From Blastocatellia bacterium (lineage in GTDB: Bacteria > Acidobacteriota > Blastocatellia > HR10): a stretch of DNA of 61,486 nucleotides. Where the stretch lies: assembly GCA_035573895.1 (NCBI GenBank), contig DATLZR010000044.1, positions 1 through 61,486 of the forward strand, read 5' to 3'. A program made the translations under genes and the position numbers. The stretch's first letter is position 1. The number at the start of each line of letters is the position of its first letter. Of this stretch, positions 42,875 through 51,826 are shown piece after piece. The notes beneath the pieces were generated by a model that saw nothing but the letters and a program-made list of their open reading frames with translations, was not told the origin of the DNA and did no database searches.

Positions 42875-43297
42875 ACGCTCTGACGGATCATTCGGGAGCC
42901 CTCGAGGGTCACCAGGGGCTCCGGTTCGGAACCGCGAAAAGTGTAACCACGGATGCGCCCGGAGGAGTCTCGTCATCTGTGCGAATCCGCGCCCATCCGG
43001 GGCGATTATCGAAGGAGATGTCTGAGACGCGGCACGAATCGGTGTCCTCTCCGACCCTTTCCCCGACAATTGCCATGCCTGCCGGTCAGGAACGAGGAAG
43101 ACCCGGAGTGCACGTCTCTTGCATGCCCAAACCGGCAGGCTCGACGCGTGCGCTCCCGGGGGTATTTTCAGGGAAATCACTCATGAACTGGACATTGGCC
43201 ACGAACTGAGGAAAATCTGGGAGCGCCCGTGGGAGCGGCTCAACGAGCGCTCCGGAGGCGTGCGCTCCCAGGGATTTTCACGGGAGGAAAACTCGAT
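42875..43297. other. Hairpin-rich intergenic region
   Basis: About 420 bp without a convincing gene. It contains a 7-bp hairpin GGAGCCC/GGGCTCC (42895-42922) after the M20 stop, a degenerate ACGGATG-type repeat near 42942-43000, and the repeated motif and nested hairpin at 43146-43270. Short readings through it consist of arginine/proline-rich repeat sequence. Confidence 0.5.
43218..43270. repeat. Nested G+C-rich hairpin with repeated GCGTGCGCTCCC motif
   Basis: TGGGAGCGC (43218-43226) pairs with GCGCTCCCA (43262-43270), and GGAGCG/CGCTCC pair inside. The motif GCGTGCGCTCCC at 43258-43269 also occurs at 43146-43157; both copies are followed within a few bases by TTTTCA. This suggests a duplicated intergenic element. 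Confidence 0.45.
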
Positions 43298-46200
43298 ATG
43301 AAAACACGGAAAACGACACGGATATTGACGCTCGTCAGCATGCTTCTTTTGCTGGCCGGGGTGATCTGGTGCGCACGGGCGACGGCGGAGAACCAGGCCG
43401 TCACCTATGATCCCGCCCTGTATCGGGCGATGCAATGGCGGCTGATCGGCCCGTTTCGCGGCGGGCGCGTCACAGCCGTCGCCGGCGTCGCCAGCCAGCC
43501 CCTCACGTTTTATTTCGGCGCCACCGGAGGTGGCGTGTGGAGGACCGACGATGGCGGTCTCTCCTGGCGCAATATCTCCGACGGCTATTTCAAGACCGGC
43601 TCCATTGGAGCCATCGCCGTGGCGGACTCCGATCCCAATGTGATTTACGTGGGCACCGGCGAGAGCTGTCCGCGCGGCAATGTCTCGCACGGAGATGGCG
43701 TGTACAAGTCAACCGATGGCGGTCGAACCTGGACCAATGTGGGATTGCGTGACACGCGCCATATCGCTCGCATTCGCATTCATCCGCAAAATCCCGATCT
43801 CGTCTATGTCGCCGCGCTCGGCCACATCTTCGGCCCCAACAGCGAACGCGGGATCTTTCGCTCCAAAGATGGCGGCAAGACGTGGGAGAAAGTGCTTTTT
43901 GTTGACGACAAGACCGGAGCGATTGACCTCAGCATGGATCCCACCAATCCGCGCATCCTCTATGCCGCCTTCTGGCAAGCTTTGCGTCAACCCTGGACGT
44001 TCATCAGCGGCGGCCCCGGCAGCGGGCTCTACAAGACGACCGACGGCGGCGATACATGGACGAAGCTGACGACGGGACTCCCGCAGGGGATCAAGGGGCG
44101 AATCGGCGTGGCCGTCTCGCCGGCCAATCCGGATCGCGTATGGGCGCTCATCGAAGCGGAAGACGGAGGCGTCTATCGCTCCGATGATGGAGGTCGCCGC
44201 TGGCGCTTGATGAATAAGGAGCGCAAGCTCCGTCAACGCGCCTGGTACTACACCCACATCTACGCCGATCCGAAGGACGCCGATACCGTCTACGTCCTCA
44301 ATACCGCCTTCTACAAATCCATTGATGGAGGGCGCACGTTCGACATCACCATTCGGGTGCCGCACGGCGACAATCACGACCTCTGGATCAATCCCAATAA
44401 TCCGCAGATCATGATCAACAGCAACGACGGCGGCGCCAACGTCACCTTCAACGGAGGACAGACCTGGTCGCCGCAGACCAATCAGCCGACGGCGCAATTC
44501 TATCGCGTCACGACCGACAACCGCTTCCCTTACTATGTCTATGGGGCGCAGCAGGACAATACCACCGTCGCCATCGCCAGCCGGACCACCGGCCAGGGGA
44601 TTGATCGCCCCGATTGGTATCCCGTCGGTGGCGGCGAGAGCGGTCACATCGCTCCCGATCCCCGCGACCCCAACATCGTCTATGCGGGCAGCTATGGCGG
44701 CCTCATCACCCGATACGATCATCGCACACGGCAGCAGCGCAATATAACGGCCTGGCCACAAACGATGGTCGGCGAAGCGGCCAAAGACATGAAGTATCGC
44801 TTCCAGTGGAACGCGCCGATCCTCATTTCACCCCATGACCCGAAGGTCATCTATCACGCCGCCCAGGTGCTCCTGAAGTCAACCGACGAGGGGCAATCCT
44901 GGCAAGAAATCAGCCCCGATCTCACCCGCAACGACAAAAGCAAGCAGGACTATTCCGGCGGGCCGATCACCCGCGACAACACGGGCGTTGAAGTTTACGG
45001 CACGATCTTCGCCCTGGCGGAATCACCGCGTCAGGCTGGCATCATCTGGGCCGGAACCGACGACGGCCTCGTCTGGGTGACGCGCAACGGCGGAAAGAAT
45101 TGGGAGAACGTAACGCCCAAAGAGTTGCCCGAATGGGGAACCGTCAATTCCATTGATGCATCGCCCCATGATCCGGCCACGGCCTATATCGCCGTTCATC
45201 GCTATCGGCTCGACGACTATCGTCCCTACATCTTCAAGACGAACGATTACGGGAAGACCTGGACCAAAATCACCTCTGGCATCCCGGAAAACGATTTCGT
45301 CCGAGTCGTGCGCGAGGATCCGGCGCGACGGGGCCTGCTCTATGCGGGAACGGAGACGGGCGTTTACGTCTCGTTCAACGATGGCCAGACGTGGCAGTCC
45401 CTGCAACTGAATTTACCGGTCGTCCCGATTCACGATCTGGCCATTAAGGACAACGACCTCATCGCGGCCACGCATGGGCGCTCGTTCTGGATTCTCGACG
45501 ATCTGACGCCGCTGCATCAACTGAGCGAGGCGGTGGCCAAAGCCGATGTTTATCTCTTCAAGCCTCGCGATGCCTATCGTATGGATGGGGGAAGCGCATC
45601 GCTGCCGAACATGGGTCAGAATCCCCCCAATGGCGTGGTCATCTACTACTACTTCAAGGAGAAGCCGCGCGGCGAGGTGAAACTGGAGGTGCTCGACAGC
45701 CGCGGCACGGTCATCCGGACGTTCTCCAGTCAAGCTCCCGCCGAAGCCGGTCCGCCGGGCGTTCCCCCGGAATTCGCCGAGTTCTTCGGCGCCGGGCCTC
45801 AACAGATGCGCCTGCCCGCCGAGGCCGGGATGAACCGCTTCGTCTGGAACATGCGGTATCCCGATCCCAGACGCGTTCCTGGCGCTGTCCTCTGGGGAAA
45901 TGTTCAGGGGCCCAAGGCCGTCCCCGGCATCTATCAGGTTCGCCTCACCGCTGAAGGGAAAACCCTGACCCAGTCATTTGAGATCAAGAAGAACCCCCTG
46001 TTGACGACAACCGCCGAGGATTTCCAGAAACAGTTCGACCTGCTCATTCGCATCCGCGATGCCTTCAGCCAGACGAGTGATGCCATCCTTCGGATCCGGG
46101 AGGTGAAGAAACAACTGGAGGGGCTCACCGAACGGGTGAAGGCACTGCCCAACAGTCAACGCCTGAGCGATGCCGCCAGGACGCTCGTCCAGAAGCTCAC

Positions 46201-46492
46201 GGCTATCGAAGAAGAGCTGATTCAAACGCGAAACGAAAGCCCACAGGACCCGCTCAACTTCCCACCCAAGCTCAACAACCAACTGGCCACCTTGTACGGA
46301 GCCGTGGCCAGCGCTGATGCTCGACCGACCGATGGAGCGGTGAAGCGGTTCGAGGAGCTGACGTCGCAACTGAATCGGCATCTCTCTCAGCTTCAGCAGG
46401 TGCTCACCCGGGATCTGGCCGACTTCAACAGGCTCATCCGCGATCAGGCCATTGCGCCCATCATCGTGCCTGAGCCGAAGCCCCTGCAATAA
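43298..46492 (+). CDS. Secreted BNR-repeat / VPS10-sortilin-like beta-propeller protein
   Basis: A 1064-residue exported protein with a signal peptide (LVSMLLLLAGVIWCA). Its beta-propeller part has many BNR/Asp-box units such as GVWRTDDGGLSWRNIS, GVYKSTDGGRTWTNVG, GIFRSKDGGKTWEKV, GLYKTTDGGDTWTKL and GVYRSDDGGRRW. The C-terminal third changes to a beta region (about 760-880) and a helical coiled segment (FDLLIRIRDAFSQTSDAIL). Proteins of this type are abundant in Acidobacteriota and often called glycosyl hydrolases, but no catalytic residue is evident. GGGAGGAAA supports the ATG at 43298. It probably acts with receptor 3 and the M20 protein. Confidence 0.87.
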   Translation: MKTRKTTRILTLVSMLLLLAGVIWCARATAENQAVTYDPALYRAMQWRLIGPFRGGRVTAVAGVASQPLTFYFGATGGGVWRTDDGGLSWRNISDGYFKTGSIGAIAVADSDPNVIYVGTGESCPRGNVSHGDGVYKSTDGGRTWTNVGLRDTRHIARIRIHPQNPDLVYVAALGHIFGPNSERGIFRSKDGGKTWEKVLFVDDKTGAIDLSMDPTNPRILYAAFWQALRQPWTFISGGPGSGLYKTTDGGDTWTKLTTGLPQGIKGRIGVAVSPANPDRVWALIEAEDGGVYRSDDGGRRWRLMNKERKLRQRAWYYTHIYADPKDADTVYVLNTAFYKSIDGGRTFDITIRVPHGDNHDLWINPNNPQIMINSNDGGANVTFNGGQTWSPQTNQPTAQFYRVTTDNRFPYYVYGAQQDNTTVAIASRTTGQGIDRPDWYPVGGGESGHIAPDPRDPNIVYAGSYGGLITRYDHRTRQQRNITAWPQTMVGEAAKDMKYRFQWNAPILISPHDPKVIYHAAQVLLKSTDEGQSWQEISPDLTRNDKSKQDYSGGPITRDNTGVEVYGTIFALAESPRQAGIIWAGTDDGLVWVTRNGGKNWENVTPKELPEWGTVNSIDASPHDPATAYIAVHRYRLDDYRPYIFKTNDYGKTWTKITSGIPENDFVRVVREDPARRGLLYAGTETGVYVSFNDGQTWQSLQLNLPVVPIHDLAIKDNDLIAATHGRSFWILDDLTPLHQLSEAVAKADVYLFKPRDAYRMDGGSASLPNMGQNPPNGVVIYYYFKEKPRGEVKLEVLDSRGTVIRTFSSQAPAEAGPPGVPPEFAEFFGAGPQQMRLPAEAGMNRFVWNMRYPDPRRVPGAVLWGNVQGPKAVPGIYQVRLTAEGKTLTQSFEIKKNPLLTTTAEDFQKQFDLLIRIRDAFSQTSDAILRIREVKKQLEGLTERVKALPNSQRLSDAARTLVQKLTAIEEELIQTRNESPQDPLNFPPKLNNQLATLYGAVASADARPTDGAVKRFEELTSQLNRHLSQLQQVLTRDLADFNRLIRDQAIAPIIVPEPKPLQ

Positions 46493-46509
46493 CGGTGACC
46501 GCTGACAAT

Positions 46510-46541
46510 GTGGAGGAAGCCTTCAGCCGGGCTTCCTCCAC
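46510..46541 (+). terminator. 12-bp hairpin downstream of BNR gene
   Basis: GTGGAGGAAGCC (46510-46521) pairs perfectly with GGCTTCCTCCAC (46530-46541) across 8 bases, 18 bases after the stop. No U-tract. The rest of the gap to 46968 holds only the promoter below and no recognisable gene. Confidence 0.5.
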
Positions 46542-46814
46542 GGCCTCCCACACGGACGTGGGTGACGTGTGAGGAGCAGGTGCTCGTGTCGCCGGGAACC
46601 ATTCCCAGAAGCAATGAAAAATCCTGATCCGCCGGCGGAGGAAACGGTCGAGCAGTTGGTCGCTCGGCTGGGCACCCTTCACCCGGCGGGAGAGATTGGC
46701 GCGTCTCGTGTTCTTTCACGAAGAGGTCAGGGGGGTGCCGCGGCGGCGGGGAGAAGATGTCCGAGACGCATCCCGGCGCCCCCGATGAGAACCGGCGAGA
46801 TGGCTCGACGGCTC

Positions 46815-46843
46815 TTCAAAAGGCACGCACTCGCCGTTATACT
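46815..46843 (+). promoter_or_regulatory. Candidate promoter of nadK
   Basis: TTCAAA (46815-46820) and TATACT (46838-46843) separated by 17 bp, about 125 bases before the chosen nadK start. Confidence 0.35.
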
Positions 46844-46968
46844 TGACCGGAAAATGACGCATGTGAGTGCAGGTTTCTGAAGATTCAGTACCGTGGCAAG
46901 GGACAACAAACAACGGATTTCTCGCCCCGCGTCGCAGAGGACGCGACGTCAGCACTCGTGAGCCTCTG

Positions 46969-47850
46969 ATGATTCAGATGCGCCGATTGGACATTCACCG
47001 CGTTGGTCTCCTGGTGAAACCCAAGATCACCGGGGCCGATCCGGTCATCGAGAAACTCTCGCAGATACTCGAGGCGCACGGCGCCGAGCTGTGGGCCGAA
47101 GAGATCGTCGAGAAGATGTCGCCTCATTGTCGGGCGCAGTTTGTGTCCCGCGAGGAGCTGGCGTCCTCGGTGGATCTGCTCATTGTGCTGGGCGGCGATG
47201 GAACCATGCTGGCGGCCTCGCGCCTGGTGGGAGAGCGGCGCATCCCCGTGCTCGGCGTTAATTTTGGCGGTCTGGGGTATCTCACCGAGTTCACTCTCGA
47301 TGAGTTGTTCCCCATGGTGGAGGCCCTCTTCACCGGCGAGGTGGCCATTGACTCGCGCATGCGACTCGATGCCGGCGTCTCCCGTGAGGGACGGGCGGTC
47401 GCCCAGTATTGCGTTCTCAACGATGCCGTGGTGAACAAAAGCGCCCTCGCCCGCATGATCGAAATCGAATGCTTCGTTGATGCTCACTATGTGACGACGT
47501 TCCGGGCCGATGGCATCATCGTGTCTACCCCGACGGGATCAACCGCCTACTCGCTCTCCGCCGGAGGACCCATCGTTCACCCGGCGGTGAGCGCCATCAT
47601 CGTCACGCCGATCTGTCCTCACATGCTCACGAATCGTCCTCTCGTCATCAGCGATGAGTCGGAGGTGATGCTGCGCCTCCGCACGGCCCGCGAAGAAGTC
47701 ACCCTCACGCTCGATGGTCAGGTGGGTTTCGCCCTCCAGGCCGGAGATGAAGTCCGGGCGCGAAAAAGCGCTCGGATGTTCGATCTCATCTGCCCGATGA
47801 ACAAGAACTACTTCCAGGTCCTGCGAGACAAGCTCCACTGGGGCCGCTGA
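46969..47850 (+). CDS. nadK: NAD kinase
   Basis: A 293-residue cytosolic enzyme making NADP from NAD and ATP or polyphosphate. Motifs in order are LLIVLGGDGTML (GGDG at 75-78), GVNFGGLGYLTEF, LNDAVVNKSALARMIEIE, FRADGIIVSTPTGSTAYSLS, GGPIVHPAV and TLDGQVGF. Length from the ATG at 46969 is standard; a GTG reading from 46867 would add 34 residues of unlikely sequence. No strong ribosome binding site is seen, so 46978 is also possible. It stands alone between the BNR gene and the GT39 gene. Confidence 0.95.
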   Translation: MIQMRRLDIHRVGLLVKPKITGADPVIEKLSQILEAHGAELWAEEIVEKMSPHCRAQFVSREELASSVDLLIVLGGDGTMLAASRLVGERRIPVLGVNFGGLGYLTEFTLDELFPMVEALFTGEVAIDSRMRLDAGVSREGRAVAQYCVLNDAVVNKSALARMIEIECFVDAHYVTTFRADGIIVSTPTGSTAYSLSAGGPIVHPAVSAIIVTPICPHMLTNRPLVISDESEVMLRLRTAREEVTLTLDGQVGFALQAGDEVRARKSARMFDLICPMNKNYFQVLRDKLHWGR

Positions 47851-47882
47851 CGACCGATTCCCTCCCCGCAGGAACGACCTAT

Positions 47883-47911
47883 TTGACCTTCCGAACGGCG
47901 CTCTGTATTAT
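47883..47911 (+). promoter_or_regulatory. Sigma-70-type promoter of GT39 gene with long leader
   Basis: TTGACC (47883-47888), 17 bp, TATTAT (47906-47911). The leader to the ATG at 48185 would be about 267 bases. I looked for cobalamin, TPP and SAM riboswitch landmarks in it and found none. Confidence 0.55.
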
Positions 47912-48184
47912 TCTCGCTTTTCGTGCGATGATGTGCGGAGACGCATTTTGTCTGCCGGTGGTGTGACAGGCTGTGAATCGGCCAGCGCGTCGCCGCAGTG
48001 GCGAGTTCCGGTCGGAGGTTTGACGGTTCGGGAACTGTTCGAAGGATGCACATTCCGAGTCGCCTTTTTGCCCGTGGTCCTTTGAGATCTCACCTCAGTG
48101 CTTCGCCCGTCGGCATGCCACGCACTGGCAGATCGGACGGCATCGTCGAGCTGAGAGTGGAAGAGGGCATGGGGAGGAAGAAGC

Positions 48185-50161
48185 ATGTCGCGGAGACGGA
48201 TGCAGGTTGTCGGAGTGATTCTACTGACGCTGATCGCTCTGGGATTTCGCGTTCACCGGCTGGGAGCCGTTGGATTGAGCGAGGATGAGGCCCGGAAAGT
48301 TCAAGCCGCACGAGCGTATCTGAAAGGGACGTTCATCGTCAACACCGAACATCCCATGCTGATGAAATCCTTCATTGCCGGATCGCTCGTCGCATCGAAG
48401 TGGTGGAACGAGAGGATCGCGCACGGCAGACCAGGTCTTCTCATTCCCGAGGAAGCAGCGGTGCGGTTTCCCAACGCTCTGTTTGGAGCGCTCACGACGA
48501 TCCCTTTGTTTCTCTTCGCCTGCGAGATGTTCACGCCGCTGGTGGGATGGACGACGGCGATTCTCTGGGCGACGGGCCTCAATGCCATCGCCATCAACCG
48601 CATTGCGAAGGAAGACACGCTGCTGGTCTTCTTTCTCTGGCTGGGCTATTTCTTCTTCACAAAAGCCAAGCATGAAGGACCCGTCGAGACCCCTCGACGC
48701 ATGCGGCTCTACATGCTCAGCGGCGCGAGCTTCGGTCTCATGATGGCCTCGAAATATTTCCCTCACTACATGGGGCTCATCTTCCTCTACAATTACCTGC
48801 GGCCGCATGATCGGCAGACGAATTATCCGCTCGGTCGGCAGGCGATGATTCGGTTCTTCCTCGCCCTTTTCCTGGCCTTCGCTTTGGCCAATCCGATCGT
48901 CTTTCATCCGGCCACCGTGCATTCGATTGGCGTCTATTTGACGGAGACGCGGGTGCCCCATCACGGCTACGAAATGATGGGCCAGCTTTACTACAACAAC
49001 GCCTGGATTTTCACCCAGCGCACGCCCTTCTACTTTTATTTCCTCTTCCTGTTGGTGAAGGTGCCGCCCGTGCTCATCCTGGCCTTTTTGGTCGGGCTGA
49101 TCATTATCACCCGGGGCTCGCACCTGAGCGCGAGAGTTCAGGCGAGTGCCCTCGCCGCGATGGCGATCTCCCCGCTCATGCTGCTCAAGCCGGGTTCGCC
49201 CGATCTGAAACCGGTGATCGTTTACATCCTCGTTCTTTTTTCCCTCTCGCTCCTCGTGGGACTGCTTTTTGTCATGGGGAACCGACGGGACGAAGGTCCT
49301 TTCTTTCTCCGCTTCATGCTGGCGTTCTGGATTGTTCCCTTCACGCTGTTCGGAGGAAAGTGGCTCCGCTATACGTTGAGCGTCATGCCGCTGGTGTACC
49401 TGACGGCGGCTGTTGGTATCTCCGTTCTGATCATCCGTTTGAGAGAGCGCCTCGGACCGGGCTGGGTCCGGTCGAGCGTCACGGCAGGGGTGATGGCTCT
49501 TTTCCTCCTCGTACCGACGGTGACGGCCCTGGCTCACCACCCCTACTATCTCCTCTATGTCAACACATTCGGCGGTGGGGAGAGTCGGCGGGCATTTTAT
49601 TTCCCTCACGATGAGATCTACGACGCGGGATTGCGCGAAGCCCTCCAGTTCATCGCCGAGCGGGCTCCCCGGCATAGCATCGTCGCTCAAGATGCTCCGA
49701 GCGTCATAGCCGTTTATGCCGAGAAGTTCCGGCGACCGGACCTGGTGAGCGTGGAACTCTCCAGCCGCGAATTCGATCTCGCCCGATGGACGCGTCATCC
49801 CGACGGCCATGCACGAGAGGAAGCGGTCTATATCATCGTCCAGCGAGGCCGGCGCTATTTCGAGAACGAAGCCTGGCTCCAGTGGCTCGATCGGAATTGT
49901 CGCCCGTTGACGGAGATTGTGGTTGACGGTGTCACGACGACCAGAGTGTATGAGCTTCATCAGTCCTGCTCTGTGCTCACGGCCGGAGCGACCACCAGCC
50001 CCCTCGATCCACGGGAGATCTCCGTCGGCATCGTGCCCGCCCCGGACTCCGCCGCAGGGGAAAGCAACGGATCGAGAGGTCAGGTTCTCCCGGTGGGTTC
50101 CCTTTTCGCTCCGGAGGTGAGAAGGAGGGCGAGAATCAGCCCGACCGGTCGGTCGGTGTGA
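48185..50161 (+). CDS. GT39-type (PMT-like) membrane glycosyltransferase
   Basis: A 658-residue polytopic membrane protein. The first periplasmic loop carries the GT39/ArnT-like acidic motif (LSEDEARKV) and EHPMLMK, followed by VRFPNALFGALTTIPLFLF, NRIAKEDTLLVFF and SKYFPHYMGLIF; about 10-12 helices precede a soluble C-terminal part (about 450-658). The family uses polyprenyl-phosphate sugars to glycosylate proteins or lipids outside the cytosol. The acceptor is unknown. The start follows GGGGAGGAAG. The C-terminal tail after about 600 is low-complexity and not needed for the family. It has a promoter and long leader of its own. Confidence 0.82.
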   Translation: MSRRRMQVVGVILLTLIALGFRVHRLGAVGLSEDEARKVQAARAYLKGTFIVNTEHPMLMKSFIAGSLVASKWWNERIAHGRPGLLIPEEAAVRFPNALFGALTTIPLFLFACEMFTPLVGWTTAILWATGLNAIAINRIAKEDTLLVFFLWLGYFFFTKAKHEGPVETPRRMRLYMLSGASFGLMMASKYFPHYMGLIFLYNYLRPHDRQTNYPLGRQAMIRFFLALFLAFALANPIVFHPATVHSIGVYLTETRVPHHGYEMMGQLYYNNAWIFTQRTPFYFYFLFLLVKVPPVLILAFLVGLIIITRGSHLSARVQASALAAMAISPLMLLKPGSPDLKPVIVYILVLFSLSLLVGLLFVMGNRRDEGPFFLRFMLAFWIVPFTLFGGKWLRYTLSVMPLVYLTAAVGISVLIIRLRERLGPGWVRSSVTAGVMALFLLVPTVTALAHHPYYLLYVNTFGGGESRRAFYFPHDEIYDAGLREALQFIAERAPRHSIVAQDAPSVIAVYAEKFRRPDLVSVELSSREFDLARWTRHPDGHAREEAVYIIVQRGRRYFENEAWLQWLDRNCRPLTEIVVDGVTTTRVYELHQSCSVLTAGATTSPLDPREISVGIVPAPDSAAGESNGSRGQVLPVGSLFAPEVRRRARISPTGRSV

Positions 50162-50229
50162 CGACGAGGCGTCAGGGGGCGATCTTCATCCAAGAGCTTT
50201 TGCTCCCTATGGTCTCGGTCTCGCGAACT

Positions 50230-50238
50230 TGATAAAAT
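50230..50238 (+). promoter_or_regulatory. Extended -10 promoter of citrate synthase gene
   Basis: TGATAAAAT contains TAAAAT (50233-50238) with the TGn extension; no good -35. About 42 bases before the start codon. Confidence 0.45.
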
Positions 50239-50279
50239 GAGGCAATGGATGGAAAAGCACTCATCATAAGGAGCGGGAT

Positions 50280-51566
50280 ATGGCACACGAAACACTGACC
50301 GTCATTGATAACCGCACGGGAAAAAGCTATGACATTCCCATCGAGAACGGCACGATTCGAGCGATTGATCTGCGACAGATTAAAGTCTCCCCGGACGACT
50401 TCGGGTTGATGAGCTACGATCCAGGATTCCTCAACACGGCGTCATGTAAGAGTCGAATCACCTTCATTGATGGAGAGCGCGGCATCTTGCGCTATCGCGG
50501 ATACCCCATCGAACAACTGGCCGAGAAGAGCACCTATCTGGAGACGGCCTACCTGATCATTCACGGAGAGCTTCCCACCAAGAGCCAGCTCGATGAATGG
50601 ACCTGGCAGATCACCCATCACACGATCCTGCACGAAAACATCAAGAAGCTCATGGACGCCTTTCACCACGATGCGCACCCGATGGGGATGTTCGTGAGCA
50701 CGGTGGCGGCGCTTTCGACTTTCTATCCCGAGGCGAAAAACATCTTCGATCCGGAGATCCGGCGCAAGCAGATGTACCGGTTAATTGCCAAAGTGCCGAC
50801 GATTGCCGCTTTCGCCTATCGCCACAGCCGGGGGATGCCTTACGCCTATCCGGACAATGATCTCTCCTACACGGGAAATTTCCTCAACATGATGTACAAA
50901 GCGACGGAGGTGAAATACCAGCCGAATCCGGTGCTCGAACGGGCGCTCGACATCCTCTTCATTCTGCACGCCGATCACGAGCAGAACTGTTCGACCAATG
51001 CCATGCGAAGTGTGGGCAGCTCGCACGTGGATCCCTATTCGGCGATGGCGGCGGCCGCGGCGGCCCTCTACGGGCCGCTTCATGGGGGAGCCAACGAGGC
51101 CGTCCTCCGCATGTTGCGCGAGATCGGCTCGAAGGAACGCATCCCGGACTACATCAAGCGGGTGAAGGCCGGAGAGGTTCGACTCATGGGATTCGGCCAC
51201 CGCGTCTACAAGAACTACGACCCGCGCGCTCGCATCATCAAGGAGACGGCCTACAAGGTCTTCGAGGTGACGGGCAAAAATCCCCTCATTGATATCGCTC
51301 TCGAACTCGAACGCATCGCCCTCGAAGATGATTATTTTATCAGCCGGAAGCTCTATCCCAATGTGGATTTCTATTCCGGCATCATCTACGAGGCGATGGG
51401 ATTTCCGGTGGAGATGTTCCCCGTGCTCTTTGCCATCCCGCGGACGTCCGGGTGGCTGGCTCAGTGGGAGGAAATGATCCTGGACAGCGAGCAGAAGATC
51501 GCTCGACCGCGCCAGATTTATCTCGGCTCGCCCGAGCGGAATTACGTCCCGATTACCGAACGGTGA
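50280..51566 (+). CDS. gltA: Citrate synthase
   Basis: A 428-residue TCA-cycle enzyme condensing acetyl-CoA and oxaloacetate. Motifs include the N-terminal DPGFLNTASCKSRITFIDG and GILRYRGYPIEQLAE, the active-site LHADHEQNCSTNAMRSVGSS (about 229-248) and GPLHGGANEAVLRML, and FGHRVYKNYDPRA (about 305-317). Length and the N-terminal beta-rich extension match the larger (type II-like) bacterial citrate synthases. AAGGAGCGGG precedes the ATG. A hairpin with a T-run follows. No other TCA gene is nearby, so it is monocistronic. Confidence 0.96.
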   Translation: MAHETLTVIDNRTGKSYDIPIENGTIRAIDLRQIKVSPDDFGLMSYDPGFLNTASCKSRITFIDGERGILRYRGYPIEQLAEKSTYLETAYLIIHGELPTKSQLDEWTWQITHHTILHENIKKLMDAFHHDAHPMGMFVSTVAALSTFYPEAKNIFDPEIRRKQMYRLIAKVPTIAAFAYRHSRGMPYAYPDNDLSYTGNFLNMMYKATEVKYQPNPVLERALDILFILHADHEQNCSTNAMRSVGSSHVDPYSAMAAAAAALYGPLHGGANEAVLRMLREIGSKERIPDYIKRVKAGEVRLMGFGHRVYKNYDPRARIIKETAYKVFEVTGKNPLIDIALELERIALEDDYFISRKLYPNVDFYSGIIYEAMGFPVEMFPVLFAIPRTSGWLAQWEEMILDSEQKIARPRQIYLGSPERNYVPITER

Positions 51567-51651
51567 GCGCGCGACCTCGGGATCACGGCATCTGGCGAGC
51601 GATGGTCGGACCGTTGAACGACAATCAGAGGAGGCAGCACTGCCCGGGCCG

Positions 51652-51671
51652 GGGAAGGGGCTTCCCTTTTT
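51652..51671 (+). terminator. Intrinsic terminator of gltA
   Basis: GGGAAG (51652-51657), a 3-base loop, CTTCCC (51661-51666), then TTTTT (51667-51671). The classical hairpin plus U-tract, 85 bases after the stop. Confidence 0.65.
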
Positions 51672-51826
51672 CGCTCGGACATTCGCATCCGCCAGTAACT
51701 GCGGGCGTGACAGCCGGAGCTGCAAAAGTTATCCGCAGCGTGCGGGCTGTCGTCTAAGGCAATGAAAAATCCCGCGGCGAATGAACGCGGATCAGTCAGA
51801 GCGCTCGCCTTAGTGGGATCTCTAGC

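Noticed and set aside
42862-43209. Possible 115-codon gene between the M20 and BNR genes
   Set aside because: It runs through hairpin and repeat sequence, has a low-complexity product and no family match I recognise.
46569-46880. Possible 103-codon gene before nadK
   Set aside because: Arg/Ala-rich product with no domain; the nadK promoter candidate lies within it.
47912-48184. Riboswitch in the GT39 leader
   Set aside because: No landmarks of cobalamin, TPP or SAM riboswitches could be identified by eye.
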